A stretch of DNA of 64,000 nt from Paenibacillus chibensis (GCF_004001045.1 NZ_BIMK01000001.1:271928-335927), one strand, 5' to 3'; shown: positions 43,679 through 53,095, counted from the stretch's first letter. Program-made: numbers and translations. The notes: generated by a model not told the origin, from the sequence alone.

Positions 43679-43767
43679 TCGCTCTTTTGATGAAATCCAT
43701 CTTTTCATTTGCTTTTGGAGCTTCCTCTGCGGTATCATTTTACCAAAAGACCAAACGGAGAATGCAT

Positions 43768-44001
43768 ATGATCAAAAAACATGAAATATACAAAAAAGAC
43801 AAATGGAACATGATGACCGTTGAAGTCCAGGGACGATACATCGTTCTTCGGGAGATCTCTGATCAATGGGGCGAGGAAACCCATACCTTCATGAGTCGGC
43901 CTGCCCTCATGCAATGGGCCGAAACCCGTTTTCCCAAGGAAGAATACGAAGATAACATGGATGAATGGCGCCGGGTGATGGCTGCCTTTAAAGGAGTTTA
44001 G
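43768..44001 (+). CDS. Hypothetical protein (77 aa)
   Basis: A 77-residue soluble protein starting MIKKHEIYKKDKWNMMTVEV, rich in Glu, Lys and Trp, with beta-strand-like N-terminal half and helical C-terminus. The start is ATG 43768, six bases after CGGAGA. I recognise no family. The next small gene begins eight bases after its stop. Confidence 0.65.
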   Translation: MIKKHEIYKKDKWNMMTVEVQGRYIVLREISDQWGEETHTFMSRPALMQWAETRFPKEEYEDNMDEWRRVMAAFKGV

Positions 44002-44009
44002 TCCTTCAC

Positions 44010-44195
44010 ATGGAATACAGCAGCACTCTTATCTTCATCATTTCCGCGTTCTGTCTTGGAGCCGTGCTCATCATGATGAGAAACTCGGTGCCGCAGAAGC
44101 TGAGACGGGGACTCGCAAGCATTGCGACCGTTATGATCCTGTTTGCCTTTTTCCTTATTGTATACAGTCTCTTCACCATGGGTTCCAGCCCTTGA
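44010..44195 (+). CDS. Small two-span membrane protein (61 aa)
   Basis: A 61-residue protein with two hydrophobic helices (about residues 5-23 and 36-56) joined by a basic loop (RNSVPQKLRRGL). The nearest purine-rich binding site (AAAGGAG) lies inside the preceding gene, more than 10 bases away, so translation may depend on coupling to that gene. No function is known. Confidence 0.6.
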   Translation: MEYSSTLIFIISAFCLGAVLIMMRNSVPQKLRRGLASIATVMILFAFFLIVYSLFTMGSSP

Positions 44196-44403
44196 AGGAA
44201 AGCGTAAATAATTTTTAGGGGAAAAGTTCATACTATGGGGTAACTTTCCAAAACAAGGAGGCTCCCTGCCTGTGAACTGCACCAGGACATTCAGGCTTGC
44301 TGCCCTATTCACGTTCGCCGTGAGTGCGATTCCCCTCTTTCCTCCGGCGGTTTCGTCAAGTGGAACCCATCTAACATCATCCCAACATTTAAGGAGGATT
44401 CCC

Positions 44404-46194
44404 ATGGAACAATTATTGAAGCGCTCTGAGGTAGCTGAAGAGAACAAATGGAATGTCGAGGATTTATTCGATGGCCAAAAAGCCTGGGACCAGACTTATG
44501 CCGAGCTTCAGCAGGAAGTGAAGAAAATCGCCGAGTTCCAAGGCAAGCTGGATAACGCTAAATCTGTTAAAGACTGCTTCGCCCTTGAAGACGACATTTC
44601 ACAAAAAACCGAGCGCCTATACGTTTACGCGCATCTGCATCATGACGAAGATACAGCAAATCCTACATACCAGGGGCTTTCCCAGAAAGCCAAAAAAATG
44701 AATGTACAGGTCGGAGAGGCCCTTTCCTTCGTCACGCCGGAAATCCTCGCCCTGCCGGACGACAAGCTGGATGCGTTCATCGCCGATCCGGAGCTTGCCG
44801 CCTACAAATTCACCCTGACCGAGATGAAACGCGAGAAAGCGCACATCCTTTCCAAGAACGAAGAAGCGCTGCTCGCGCAGGTCGGCAACCTGTCCCAGGC
44901 GCCGCAAACGATTTTCGGCATGCTCAACAACGCGGACATCAAGTTTCCGAAGATTAAAAACGAAGAAGGCAAGGAAGTCGAGCTGACCCACGGCAATTAT
45001 ATCCAGTTCCTGGAGAGCCCGAACCGCGAAGTCCGCGAGCGCGCTTTCAAGGCGGTATATGCCACCTATGCCAAGCAAAAAAACACGATTGCCGCTACGC
45101 TGAACGCGAACGTCAACAAAAACATGTTCTACGCCAATGTGCGCAAATATCCTTCCGTGCTGGAGATGTCCCTCTACGGCGACAACATTCCGAAGGAAGT
45201 GTACACGAATCTGATCGACACCATCCATGAAAGCCTGCCGCTGCTGCACAGATACATGAATTTGCGCAAAAAGCTGCTCGGCGTCGACGAGCTCCATATG
45301 TATGACTTGTTCGCCCCGCTGGTGGATGAATACAAAATGGACATCACTTACGACGAAGCCAAGAAAACCGTTTCCGAAGGTCTCAAGCCGCTCGGACAGG
45401 ATTATCTGAAGTCCTTGCAGGAAGGCTTCGACAACAAGTGGATCGACGTGTACGAAAACGAAAACAAACGTACCGGCGCATACAGCTGGGGAGCTTACGG
45501 CACGCATCCGTTCGTGCTGCTGAACCACAAGGACAACCTGAACAGCATGTTCACGCTCGCTCACGAAATGGGCCATGCGCTGCATTCCTACTACTCGGAT
45601 AACACGCTGCCATACCGTGACGCGCAGTACACCATCTTCCTGGCCGAGGTCGCTTCCACGACCAACGAAGCGCTGCTGATGGATTACCTGCTAAAGAAAT
45701 CGACGGATCCGAAAGAAAAAATGTACCTGCTGACGTACTATGCAGACCAGTTCCGCACGACCGTGTTCCGTCAAACAATGTTCGCAGAGTTCGAAAAGCT
45801 TGTCCATGAGCGCGCCGAATCCGGCGAAGCGTTGACACCGCAGGCTTTGTCCGAAATCTACTACGACCTGAACGTGAAATACCATGGCAAGGGCATGGCT
45901 GTGGACAAAGACATCGAAATGGAATGGGCGCGCATCCCTCACTTCTACACCAGCTTCTACGTGTATAAGTACGCGACCGGATTCTCTGCGGCAACCAGCT
46001 TCTCCAAGCAAATCCTTGAAGAAGGCCAGCCGGCGGTGGACCGTTACCTCGGCTTCCTGAAGAGCGGCGGCAGCGACTACTCCATTAACATCCTGAAAAA
46101 AGCCGGCGTCGACATGTCTTCGCCACAGCCGATTCGCGAAGCAATGAGCGTCTTTGAAAATGTCATCGAACAATTGGAACAAATGACGAAGTAA
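44404..46194 (+). CDS. pepF: Oligoendopeptidase F
   Basis: A 596-residue cytoplasmic M3B zinc peptidase that cleaves oligopeptides. The zinc motif is HEMGHALHSYYS (about residue 390) with the third ligand Glu in EVASTTNEALL. Family segments YDLFAPLVDEYKMDITYDEA and GAYSWGAYGTHPF are present. The start is ATG 44404 with AAGGAGG six bases upstream; the frame is open 44 codons further but that part resembles no PepF. Confidence 0.95.
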   Translation: MEQLLKRSEVAEENKWNVEDLFDGQKAWDQTYAELQQEVKKIAEFQGKLDNAKSVKDCFALEDDISQKTERLYVYAHLHHDEDTANPTYQGLSQKAKKMNVQVGEALSFVTPEILALPDDKLDAFIADPELAAYKFTLTEMKREKAHILSKNEEALLAQVGNLSQAPQTIFGMLNNADIKFPKIKNEEGKEVELTHGNYIQFLESPNREVRERAFKAVYATYAKQKNTIAATLNANVNKNMFYANVRKYPSVLEMSLYGDNIPKEVYTNLIDTIHESLPLLHRYMNLRKKLLGVDELHMYDLFAPLVDEYKMDITYDEAKKTVSEGLKPLGQDYLKSLQEGFDNKWIDVYENENKRTGAYSWGAYGTHPFVLLNHKDNLNSMFTLAHEMGHALHSYYSDNTLPYRDAQYTIFLAEVASTTNEALLMDYLLKKSTDPKEKMYLLTYYADQFRTTVFRQTMFAEFEKLVHERAESGEALTPQALSEIYYDLNVKYHGKGMAVDKDIEMEWARIPHFYTSFYVYKYATGFSAATSFSKQILEEGQPAVDRYLGFLKSGGSDYSINILKKAGVDMSSPQPIREAMSVFENVIEQLEQMTK

Positions 46195-46211
46195 TCAAGC
46201 AGGATGGTACT

Positions 46212-46242
46212 AAATCCCTTGTCCGAAAAGGTCAAGGGATTT
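46212..46242 (+). terminator. Terminator of pepF
   Basis: Arms AAATCCCTTG (46212-46221) and CAAGGGATTT (46233-46242), extended by CC/GG pairs around a GAAAA loop, followed by TT. Confidence 0.75.
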
Positions 46243-46270
46243 TATACTGTCTTTAGAGGGAGGTGTCCGT

Positions 46271-46600
46271 ATGAAAATCCAGTGGTCACTGATTGCCGGG
46301 CTGGTATTTGCGCTGCTGACGGCCATTTTTGCCGTCATCAACGTCGATCCCGTGCGCGTTAATTTGATGTTTAGCGAGGTCAACATTCCGCTGATTCTGC
46401 TGATCGTAGGCTGTACGCTCATCGGCGGCATCATCGTCGGTTCTTACGGTATCTTCAGACAATATAGGCTGCAAAAAGAAATCAAGCTTCTCTCCGCCCA
46501 GCTCGCGCACATCCAAAGCGAAACCGGGTACACCGAGCCTTTGCCGGTAGAAGAAATGACGAAGGAATCCAACGATAAGGAACAACTTCAGACACCCTAA
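46271..46600 (+). CDS. LapA domain (DUF1049) membrane protein
   Basis: A 109-residue protein with two membrane helices (about residues 7-25 and 40-62) and a cytoplasmic coiled tail, the layout of LapA/YciS proteins linked in enterobacteria to lipopolysaccharide assembly. A Gram-positive role is not established. GGGAGGTG lies before the ATG. The M42 peptidase gene follows after 21 bases, so the two are probably co-transcribed. Confidence 0.85.
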   Translation: MKIQWSLIAGLVFALLTAIFAVINVDPVRVNLMFSEVNIPLILLIVGCTLIGGIIVGSYGIFRQYRLQKEIKLLSAQLAHIQSETGYTEPLPVEEMTKESNDKEQLQTP

Positions 46601-46621
46601 TCATGTGAGGAGGACATCACG

Positions 46622-47659
46622 ATGTCGATACAACCCAATGAACAATACATACTGAACTTTTTGAAACAGCTGCTGGATACTCCAAGCCCAAGCGGTTTTA
46701 CTGCGCAAGTCATGAAGCTGGTCGAAGCCGAAGCTTCTTCTCTGGGCGTGAAGCTCTCCTGGAACCAAAAAGGCGGCGCGATCCTGGAGGTCGAAGGCGA
46801 AGACAGCTCCCGCACGATCGGACTCAGCGCGCATGTCGATACCCTTGGCGCCATGGTTCGTGCCGTCAAATCCGAAGGTACGCTGCGGTTGACAAGCGTT
46901 GGCGGATTCATGATGAACAGCATGGAGAACGAATACTGCGTCATCCATACCCGCAGCGGCAAAACCTACACCGGCACGATCCTGAGCACCCATCCTTCGG
47001 TCCATGTTTACAGCGACGCACGTGATTTCAAGCGTTCGGAGGATCATATGGAGGTCCGGATCGACGAGCTTGTCCACTCCAAGGAAGACGTGCTCAAGCT
47101 GGGCATCTCCGTCGGCGATTTCGTTTCGTTCGATTCCCGCGCGGTCATGACCGACAGCGGGTTCGTGAAATCACGCCACATTGATGACAAAGCAAGCGTA
47201 TCCGCCTTGTTCGGTTTGCTCGAATCCATGAAGCGTGAGAGCTGGAAGCCGAAGCACAACCTGAAATTCCTCATCTCGAACTATGAGGAAGTGGGTCATG
47301 GAGCCGCGTACATCCCGCAGGACATTGACGAAATGATCGCTGTTGATATGGGATGCATCGGCGATGACCTGAGCTGCAAAGAAACCGATGTATCCATCTG
47401 CGCAAAGGATTCCTCGGGGCCGTACGACTATGACATGACCAGCAAGTTGATTGAACTTGCAAAAGCCGAAAACATTCCGTTTGCGGTGGATGTGTATCCG
47501 CATTACGGCTCGGATGCGTCCGCTGCCCTGTCCGCCGGCAATAACATCCGCGCCGCCCTGATCGGTCCTGGGGTTCATGCTTCCCATGCGATGGAGCGCA
47601 CCCATAAGCAGGCGGTGTTCAACACAACCAAGCTGTTAGCAGCCTATGTAAGAGCTTAG
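46622..47659 (+). CDS. M42 family metallopeptidase (aminopeptidase-like)
   Basis: A 345-residue dinuclear-metal peptidase of the M42 group (YsdC/FrvX-like, often misnamed endoglucanase). Metal ligands and catalytic residues lie in SAHVDT, HIDDKAS, NYEEVG, VDMGC and HASHAMERTH. Members are usually tetrahedral cytoplasmic aminopeptidases. AGGAGG precedes the ATG. It shares a transcript with the LapA-like gene and ends at a strong terminator. Confidence 0.92.
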   Translation: MSIQPNEQYILNFLKQLLDTPSPSGFTAQVMKLVEAEASSLGVKLSWNQKGGAILEVEGEDSSRTIGLSAHVDTLGAMVRAVKSEGTLRLTSVGGFMMNSMENEYCVIHTRSGKTYTGTILSTHPSVHVYSDARDFKRSEDHMEVRIDELVHSKEDVLKLGISVGDFVSFDSRAVMTDSGFVKSRHIDDKASVSALFGLLESMKRESWKPKHNLKFLISNYEEVGHGAAYIPQDIDEMIAVDMGCIGDDLSCKETDVSICAKDSSGPYDYDMTSKLIELAKAENIPFAVDVYPHYGSDASAALSAGNNIRAALIGPGVHASHAMERTHKQAVFNTTKLLAAYVRA

Positions 47660-47696
47660 TACCGGTTTTTGGTTTACGACATCCTGCGTGCACAAC

Positions 47697-47735
47697 AAAA
47701 AGGCTACCCGTTCAATCCGAACGGATAGCCTTTTT
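47697..47735. terminator. Bidirectional terminator
   Basis: Arms 47697-47713 and 47719-47735 (AAAAGGCTA and CGTTC pairing with GAACG and TAGCCTTTT, small internal mismatch), with T-run on the + side, between convergent M42 and M56 genes. Confidence 0.9.
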
Positions 47736-47754
47736 TTCATCATAGCCGGAAGGA

Positions 47755-49503
47755 TTATCTCTTCGCTTCTCCCATTGGCGCGGCAGCTCGCGGTGAATAC
47801 ACGGATATGTGGTCAAGCCGCTTCGTCGAATGCGGTCCGACAAATTTAAGCTCGTAATCCCCCACCTTATACATCAAAATGTCATCGCTGCCGCTGGTCT
47901 TGATCGAGCCCGGCTTGCCAAGCGTTTTTTGAATTTCGGTAAAACTGATCTGATTGAAGGCCGTGCTCTCATCGATCTGAGATCCGAAATAACGGATATC
48001 ATACACGACCTCACCCCGGCCGATTCCGAAGGCGTACGTTCCTCTGCCCGCTCCCGGCGAATAGGAATCATAGGCATAGGAGTCGGTCGGCTGCCAAGGC
48101 CGGTCAGGATCGCCCCAGGCCTTGTGAACATCGTCGATAATCGTCTTTCCGGATACGAAATTGGCTCCCTTCACTTGCCCTTTTTTAGCCAATGCATATA
48201 TGTCCTTGATTTGTTGTTCGTGTCCACGGGTTGCAGATCCGCCGGATGACGTCGATGGCTTCTCGCCTGTCGATTTGCCCGGGGAGGACGAACCCCCTCC
48301 AGTGGATGACGTCTCTGACCCCGAGCCGTTTTGGGTATCCTTCGGATTCTGCACAGCTCCGTTATCACCTGGCGTTCCAGGCGTCACCTCTTGGGCTGGA
48401 GTGGTCTCAGAAGGCGCAGATGAATTGCTGTCGCTTGGCGTTTTTCCGTTCGTCAGCGCACAGCCGCTTAATGCCAGCACGAGCACAAGCCCTGCCAAAG
48501 TCCATCTGAACGATCTATGCTTAAAGGTTGTAATCATAAGAATCCTCCTTTTTAACTGCTGCTTGGAGCCGGATACGCCAGCCGCACCAGGGATCATGCC
48601 GCGCAGCCGGCTTCTTTCGAGCAAGGTGATGATCGTGTGCCCATACGCTGCGATCCCTGCGGGATCGATGTTGCGAAGCGCTGCGGCATCGGCTGCAAGC
48701 TCCTGATCCTCTCGCATTTTGTACAGCGCATACCAAAGTACCGGGTTATACCAATGTACCGCGAGCAGCAGATGCATCAGCCAGTTCACCGCAATATCAG
48801 CGTGCTTCATATGCGCCAGCTCATGCATGTAGATATGGTGCTTTTGCTTGTCATCCAGCTCCTGGATGTTCAAGGGCATGATTAACCGCGGGCGAACCCA
48901 GCCGAACAAGGTTGGGGTCGAAACGATCGGCGAATAGCTGAGCCGCACGCGTCTTCTGATCCTCATAACCCGTTGAGCCTGCTGAAGCAAGCTCATGTCA
49001 GCCGGCGTAGCTGTGACTGCATAGCGACGGAGCCTGATTGAGAATACAGCATTGACTAGCGGTAATCGCAGCAGCATAATGACAGCGACGATGAGCCATA
49101 CACCTATAGCCACCTTCTTGGCATTCCAGCCCTCTTCGACGATGGGACCGGCATCCTGAGTGGTTGAAACCGGCGTCTGTATGCCTTCGGGTTCCTCGGC
49201 CGGATACGATACCGCCTGATTATCCTTTCCGGTGTGTACGGCTGGGTGCAGCGCATCTTGCGACGCCGTCCCTACCCACGGCAACAGATTATAGATGCTG
49301 TAAGCGGTTTGCGGACCCGCAGGAATAATCAGCCTCAGCAGTAATAACAGCCATAGCATATAATGCCATCCAGGCTTTAAACGATGGTTCAAAGCCATCT
49401 TGATCATCAGGATGAGTCCGGCCATGACGCTTGCGAGCAGCGATGTTTTTAGAACCCAAGCGAAAAATTCGTTCAGCAAGGGGTTTGCGAGGAAATCCGC
49501 CAT
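47755..49503 (-). CDS. BlaR1/MecR1-like M56 metallopeptidase fused to a YjgB (DUF4309) domain
   Basis: A 582-residue membrane sensor protease. Four membrane helices surround the M56 site: HELAH (about residues 228-232) and EDQELAAD for the third zinc ligand. Instead of a penicillin-binding sensor, a membrane segment ending LVLALSGCALTNG (Cys near 346) is followed by a 90-residue Ser/Gly/Thr/Pro linker and a YjgB/DUF4309 domain (about 445-582). The LSGC looks exactly like a lipoprotein signal box but is internal. The start is ATG 49503 with AAAGGGGA upstream, overlapping the blaI stop region. It presumably cleaves the BlaI partner on signal. Confidence 0.88.
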   Translation of the reverse strand: MADFLANPLLNEFFAWVLKTSLLASVMAGLILMIKMALNHRLKPGWHYMLWLLLLLRLIIPAGPQTAYSIYNLLPWVGTASQDALHPAVHTGKDNQAVSYPAEEPEGIQTPVSTTQDAGPIVEEGWNAKKVAIGVWLIVAVIMLLRLPLVNAVFSIRLRRYAVTATPADMSLLQQAQRVMRIRRRVRLSYSPIVSTPTLFGWVRPRLIMPLNIQELDDKQKHHIYMHELAHMKHADIAVNWLMHLLLAVHWYNPVLWYALYKMREDQELAADAAALRNIDPAGIAAYGHTIITLLERSRLRGMIPGAAGVSGSKQQLKRRILMITTFKHRSFRWTLAGLVLVLALSGCALTNGKTPSDSNSSAPSETTPAQEVTPGTPGDNGAVQNPKDTQNGSGSETSSTGGGSSSPGKSTGEKPSTSSGGSATRGHEQQIKDIYALAKKGQVKGANFVSGKTIIDDVHKAWGDPDRPWQPTDSYAYDSYSPGAGRGTYAFGIGRGEVVYDIRYFGSQIDESTAFNQISFTEIQKTLGKPGSIKTSGSDDILMYKVGDYELKFVGPHSTKRLDHISVYSPRAAAPMGEAKR

Positions 49504-49505
49504 GA

Positions 49506-49895
49506 TCATTCCCCTTTCGTGAAACGCGACTGTTCATCGAGCAGATTCCGCAGCTCTTCAATCTCGTCCGAAGAGAGCTGCTCATTCTTCAAGAAATTTA
49601 CCATGAGCGGCTTGAAGGAACCGCTGTAGATCCGTTTCAGAAAGCTTTGAGTCTCGGCCTTTTGGCACTCCTCTTCCGAAATCAGCGCATAATATGAATA
49701 CGGCCTGCTGTCCGGATCATACGCTGCCGCTTTTTTGGCAACCAGCCGATTCAGTAACGTCCGGACCGTTTTCGGGCTCCAATCGATTTGGGAAGCAAGG
49801 GCGTCAATGACTTCATTGGCGGTCTTCGGTGAACCCTTCCATAATATTTTCATGACTTCCCATTCTGCTTCTGAAATGACGGGCAATTTGTTCAA
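49506..49895 (-). CDS. blaI: BlaI/MecI/CopY family repressor
   Basis: A 129-residue winged-helix repressor: N-terminal DNA-binding domain (SEAEWEVMKILWKGSPKTANEVIDAL, SPKTVRTLLNRLVAKKA) and a C-terminal dimerisation helix region that is the usual site of cleavage by the partner protease. Directly upstream are two TTAC-N4-GTAA palindromes, one between the -35 and -10 elements, so autorepression is strongly implied. It is coupled with the M56 gene. No beta-lactamase gene is adjacent; the symbol refers to the family only. Confidence 0.92.
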   Translation of the reverse strand: MNKLPVISEAEWEVMKILWKGSPKTANEVIDALASQIDWSPKTVRTLLNRLVAKKAAAYDPDSRPYSYYALISEEECQKAETQSFLKRIYSGSFKPLMVNFLKNEQLSSDEIEELRNLLDEQSRFTKGE

Positions 49896-49915
49896 TGATG
49901 CTCCTCCTCAATCCA

Positions 49916-49971
49916 GATTACGTTTGTAATCTACATTCAACAATATTACATATGTAATCCAACAAAGTCAA
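49916..49971 (-). promoter_or_regulatory. blaI promoter with two BlaI-type operators
   Basis: On the minus strand TTGACT (49971-49966), 17 bases, TAATAT (49948-49943). Operator 1 is ATTACATATGTAAT (49945-49958), a perfect palindrome over the spacer and -10. Operator 2 is GATTACGTTTGTAATC (49916-49931) downstream of the start point. Centres are 28 bp apart. Confidence 0.8.
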
Positions 49972-50032
49972 CCTTCCGTTTGCCTAAAGTTCTACATGAT
50001 GCTGTCTAAGCGGCGGGCGATTTGCCGAAAAA

Positions 50033-50064
50033 AAACACGCTGAATCAACGGATTCAACGTGTTT
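50033..50064 (-). terminator. Terminator of the ABC-F gene
   Basis: Arms AAACACG-C-TGAATC (50033-50046) and GATTCA-A-CGTGTTT (50051-50064) with a T-run on the minus strand. Confidence 0.85.
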
Positions 50065-50076
50065 GTATCGCTTAAC

Positions 50077-51999
50077 TTATCCTTTTTTGCTTGCTTCAAT
50101 TTTCTCCGCAAGCTCGTTTAAATACGCCCAGCGATCCATCAGATGCTCGAGCTCCTGCTCCGTCTCCTGCTGCTTCTGCATCAACTCCTGCAGCAGCGCG
50201 GAGTCGCTGAAGGATTCCTCCATCTTCTTCTGGATGCCCGCCAGCTTGTTCTCGCAAGCCTCAATCATTTCGTCGATCTGATCGTATTCCCGCTGCTCCT
50301 TAAAGCTGAACTTCAGCTTTTCCCGCGGAGCCTCTGGAGGCGCGGCTTCCGCCGCAGGCTTGGCCTTTTCCGCAAAGCGCTCGCCGGATGCAGGCTCGGC
50401 GTTCTTCGCCATCCATTCGCTGTATTCCGTGTAGTTCCCCACATGGACCCTAATCCTTCCATTTCCCTCGAAGGCCATGATCTTATCCACGGTCCGATCC
50501 AAAAAGTAACGGTCATGGGATACGACGAATACGACACCCGGGAAATCATCCAGATAATCTTCAAGAACCGACAGGGTTTGAATGTCCAAGTCATTTGTGG
50601 GCTCGTCCAGCAGCAGCACATTCGGTGCCGACATAAGCACACGCAGCAAATATAGACGGCGTTTTTCCCCGCCAGACAGCCTCGAAATCGGAGTCCACTG
50701 CATCGCAGGCGAGAACAGGAAGCGTTCCAGCATTTGCGAAGCTGTAATACTGCTGCCGTCGCCGGAGCGAATGACCTCCGCCTCTTCCTTGATATATTCA
50801 ATCACGCGCATGCTGCCATCCATATCCTGATGCTCCTGCGTGAAGTAACCGATTTTAACGGTAGTGCCCGTGATGACCTCACCTTCGTCCGGTTCCAATC
50901 TTCCGGCGATCATGTTCAGCAGCGTGGATTTGCCGCTGCCGTTCGGACCGGCAATTCCCACGCGATCCCCCGGTACGCTGATATAATTCAGGTCATGGAT
51001 CAGCAGCTTATCTCCGGCCTTTTTACCGAGATGCTCCAGCTCAATGATTTTGCGTCCCAAGCGCGTGGAGGCGGCAGACATATCAACAGAGCCGCTGCGC
51101 GATGGTCCTTGCTGATCCGATAGCGCTTCGAAGCGGTCGATCCGCGCCTTTTGCTTGGTCGATCTGGCTTTCGCCCCGCGGCGGATCCATGCCAGTTCGT
51201 TGCGGAGGAGATTCTGCCTTTTTTGTTCGGATGCCTCCTCCCGTTCCTCTCTCTCGGCCTTGAGTTCGAGGAATCTGGAGTAATTGGCCTCATATCGGAA
51301 CAGCCGGCCATGATCCAGTTCCAGCATCACATTGGCAACCCGGTCCAGAAAATACCGGTCATGCGTAATCATGAGCAGCGCGCCGCGGCGCTTTTGCAAA
51401 TACTGCTCCAGCCAGATGACGGAATCGTTGTCGATATGGTTCGTTGGCTCGTCCAGAATCAACAGCTCACAGGGCTCAATAAGAGCTTGGGCCAATGCCA
51501 CGCGCTTGCGCTGTCCGCCCGATAAGGATTCCATCGTCGCGTCGAAGTTCACGATTCCAAGCTTGGACAGAATCGTCTTCGCTTCGCTCTCCATCTGCCA
51601 GGCCTGCAGGGTTTCCATTTGCTGATTCAGCTTCAGCAGCTTTTCCTGCAATCCTTCATCCGCCGGATTCAGTTCAAGCCGTTCCATCGTTTCGGTGTAA
51701 TCCCGGACCACCTTCAGCTTGGGGTCATTCCCCTCAAATACCTGCTGAAGCACGGTATTCGCCGGATCAAACTCCGGATTTTGCGCCAGAAAGCGCACCC
51801 TAACCTGATTGCCGATAGCGATCGAGCCTGCGTCCGGCTGCTCGAGTCCGGCTATGACACGCAAAAACGTGGATTTTCCCGTTCCGTTCACGCCCACGAT
51901 GCCGATGCGATCATTATCTTCCATACCGAAGGAGGCATCCTGAAACAGGATTTTTTCGCCGTAGCTCTTGGCTATATGTTCAACCGTCATGATATTCAT
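50077..51999 (-). CDS. ABC-F family ATPase, Uup/YfmR-like
   Basis: A 640-residue soluble protein with two ABC cassettes. Walker A: GVNGTGKST and GPNGSGKST; signatures: LSGGQRKR and LSGGEKRR; Walker B: LLILDEPTNHID and LLLDEPTNDLD. The inter-domain linker is basic and helical (RNELAWIRRGAKARSTKQKARID), and a C-terminal Uup-type coiled coil begins near residue 560. ABC-F proteins of this branch act at the ribosome to relieve stalling; there is no membrane partner. The start is ATG 51999, with 51990 as an alternative. Confidence 0.92.
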   Translation of the reverse strand: MNIMTVEHIAKSYGEKILFQDASFGMEDNDRIGIVGVNGTGKSTFLRVIAGLEQPDAGSIAIGNQVRVRFLAQNPEFDPANTVLQQVFEGNDPKLKVVRDYTETMERLELNPADEGLQEKLLKLNQQMETLQAWQMESEAKTILSKLGIVNFDATMESLSGGQRKRVALAQALIEPCELLILDEPTNHIDNDSVIWLEQYLQKRRGALLMITHDRYFLDRVANVMLELDHGRLFRYEANYSRFLELKAEREEREEASEQKRQNLLRNELAWIRRGAKARSTKQKARIDRFEALSDQQGPSRSGSVDMSAASTRLGRKIIELEHLGKKAGDKLLIHDLNYISVPGDRVGIAGPNGSGKSTLLNMIAGRLEPDEGEVITGTTVKIGYFTQEHQDMDGSMRVIEYIKEEAEVIRSGDGSSITASQMLERFLFSPAMQWTPISRLSGGEKRRLYLLRVLMSAPNVLLLDEPTNDLDIQTLSVLEDYLDDFPGVVFVVSHDRYFLDRTVDKIMAFEGNGRIRVHVGNYTEYSEWMAKNAEPASGERFAEKAKPAAEAAPPEAPREKLKFSFKEQREYDQIDEMIEACENKLAGIQKKMEESFSDSALLQELMQKQQETEQELEHLMDRWAYLNELAEKIEASKKG

Positions 52000-52228
52000 A
52001 TTTATTATTCCCTACTTATCTCTCTGATTTGAAATGCCTGATTCTATTTTAGCATACCGTTTGGACCGATATAAACAAGCCGAACCTCACCATGTTCGAC
52101 TTATTGCAGGAATCATAAGAAAAACGTCTATCGACGTACCTCCAAAGGAGTCAGACCGCGCTTAGCAGTAGTTTTTCTTGCGAGATCAGGATGCGGGAGC
52201 TTCGAAACTTATACTTTCTGATCTCTTG

Positions 52229-52254
52229 AAAAAAACCGCCTGCAAAAGGCGGTT
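52229..52254 (-). terminator. Terminator after the DUF92 gene
   Basis: Arms AACCGCC (52234-52240) and GGCGGTT (52248-52254) with a 7-base loop and a T-run on the minus strand. Confidence 0.85.
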
Positions 52255-52289
52255 CGTTATGCTTGCCGTAACCCCGAGGCATGTCCTGT

Positions 52290-53093
52290 TTAACCCAAAA
52301 GCGCCAAGGCAAACGCGGCGATTCCTCCGATGCAGGAGGACAGGAAATTCACGGCATCATTGTTCATCCCGCGCCAGCCTCGAACCGGTTCCGTCGGCTG
52401 GCCGCAGTGCGACAGCACCTCGACTTCTTTGCCGCAAACCCGGCAGCGGTGCATGACCTGAACCGTCGCTCCCAGAAATGAATCGGTAAAAGCGCCGACC
52501 AGACCGCCAATGACGCCAGCTATGATGAAAGCCCCTCCCGAGCTGCCTTCCATCCCAGCCATCGCTGCGAACAGACAGCCGAAACAAGCGATCATCAGGC
52601 CTCCAAGAGCGGCGGCCGTGCTTCCAAGCAGCGTAACCCCCCCGGAGGTGCCCGGAGGCACCACTTTTCCTGTCAGCACCGAACGCGGCGGTCTCCGGCT
52701 GAGGCCTCCCCATTCCGTTGCCCATGTATCGGCCGTAGCAGCCGCCATAACGCCGATAAAGGCATATACCCAGCCCGGATCCGGCCAGATCGCATTCAGG
52801 ATGCACAGAAGCATGCCGGCGCCGCCGTTGGCAAATACCTGACCGGCATCACGCGTTCCCGTTTTGGCATAGGATTTCTCAAGCTCCGCTTTGTTGGCCT
52901 GTTTGAACTTGGACAGCAGCGAAGAGCTGAGGAAGAACACGAGCAGGATGCCAAACCAGAGCACATTTCCGGCGCCAAAATAAACGGTCCCCATGACCCA
53001 AGCGGCTATGGCCCCGGACAACGTAAGCGAACGTTTCCAGTAAGCCCCGCCGGCAACGATCAGGGCACACAGCGCACCGAGCAGCCAAGCCAT
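52290..53093 (-). CDS. DUF92 family membrane protein
   Basis: A 267-residue protein with six to seven hydrophobic helices. The family is related to TMEM19 and to plant phytyl-phosphate kinase VTE6, so a prenyl-lipid or CTP-dependent kinase role is possible. Seen features: ATADTWATEWGGLSRRPPRSVLTGK, a CRVCGKEVEVLSHCG segment and a C-terminal GMNNDAVNFLSSCIGG motif. It begins two bases after the FAH gene stop, so translation is coupled. Confidence 0.87.
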   Translation of the reverse strand: MAWLLGALCALIVAGGAYWKRSLTLSGAIAAWVMGTVYFGAGNVLWFGILLVFFLSSSLLSKFKQANKAELEKSYAKTGTRDAGQVFANGGAGMLLCILNAIWPDPGWVYAFIGVMAAATADTWATEWGGLSRRPPRSVLTGKVVPPGTSGGVTLLGSTAAALGGLMIACFGCLFAAMAGMEGSSGGAFIIAGVIGGLVGAFTDSFLGATVQVMHRCRVCGKEVEVLSHCGQPTEPVRGWRGMNNDAVNFLSSCIGGIAAFALALLG

Positions 53094-53095
53094 GA

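Noticed and set aside
44617..45585. 322-codon minus-strand frame inside pepF
   Set aside because: Antisense shadow of a well-supported oligoendopeptidase gene with no start signal.
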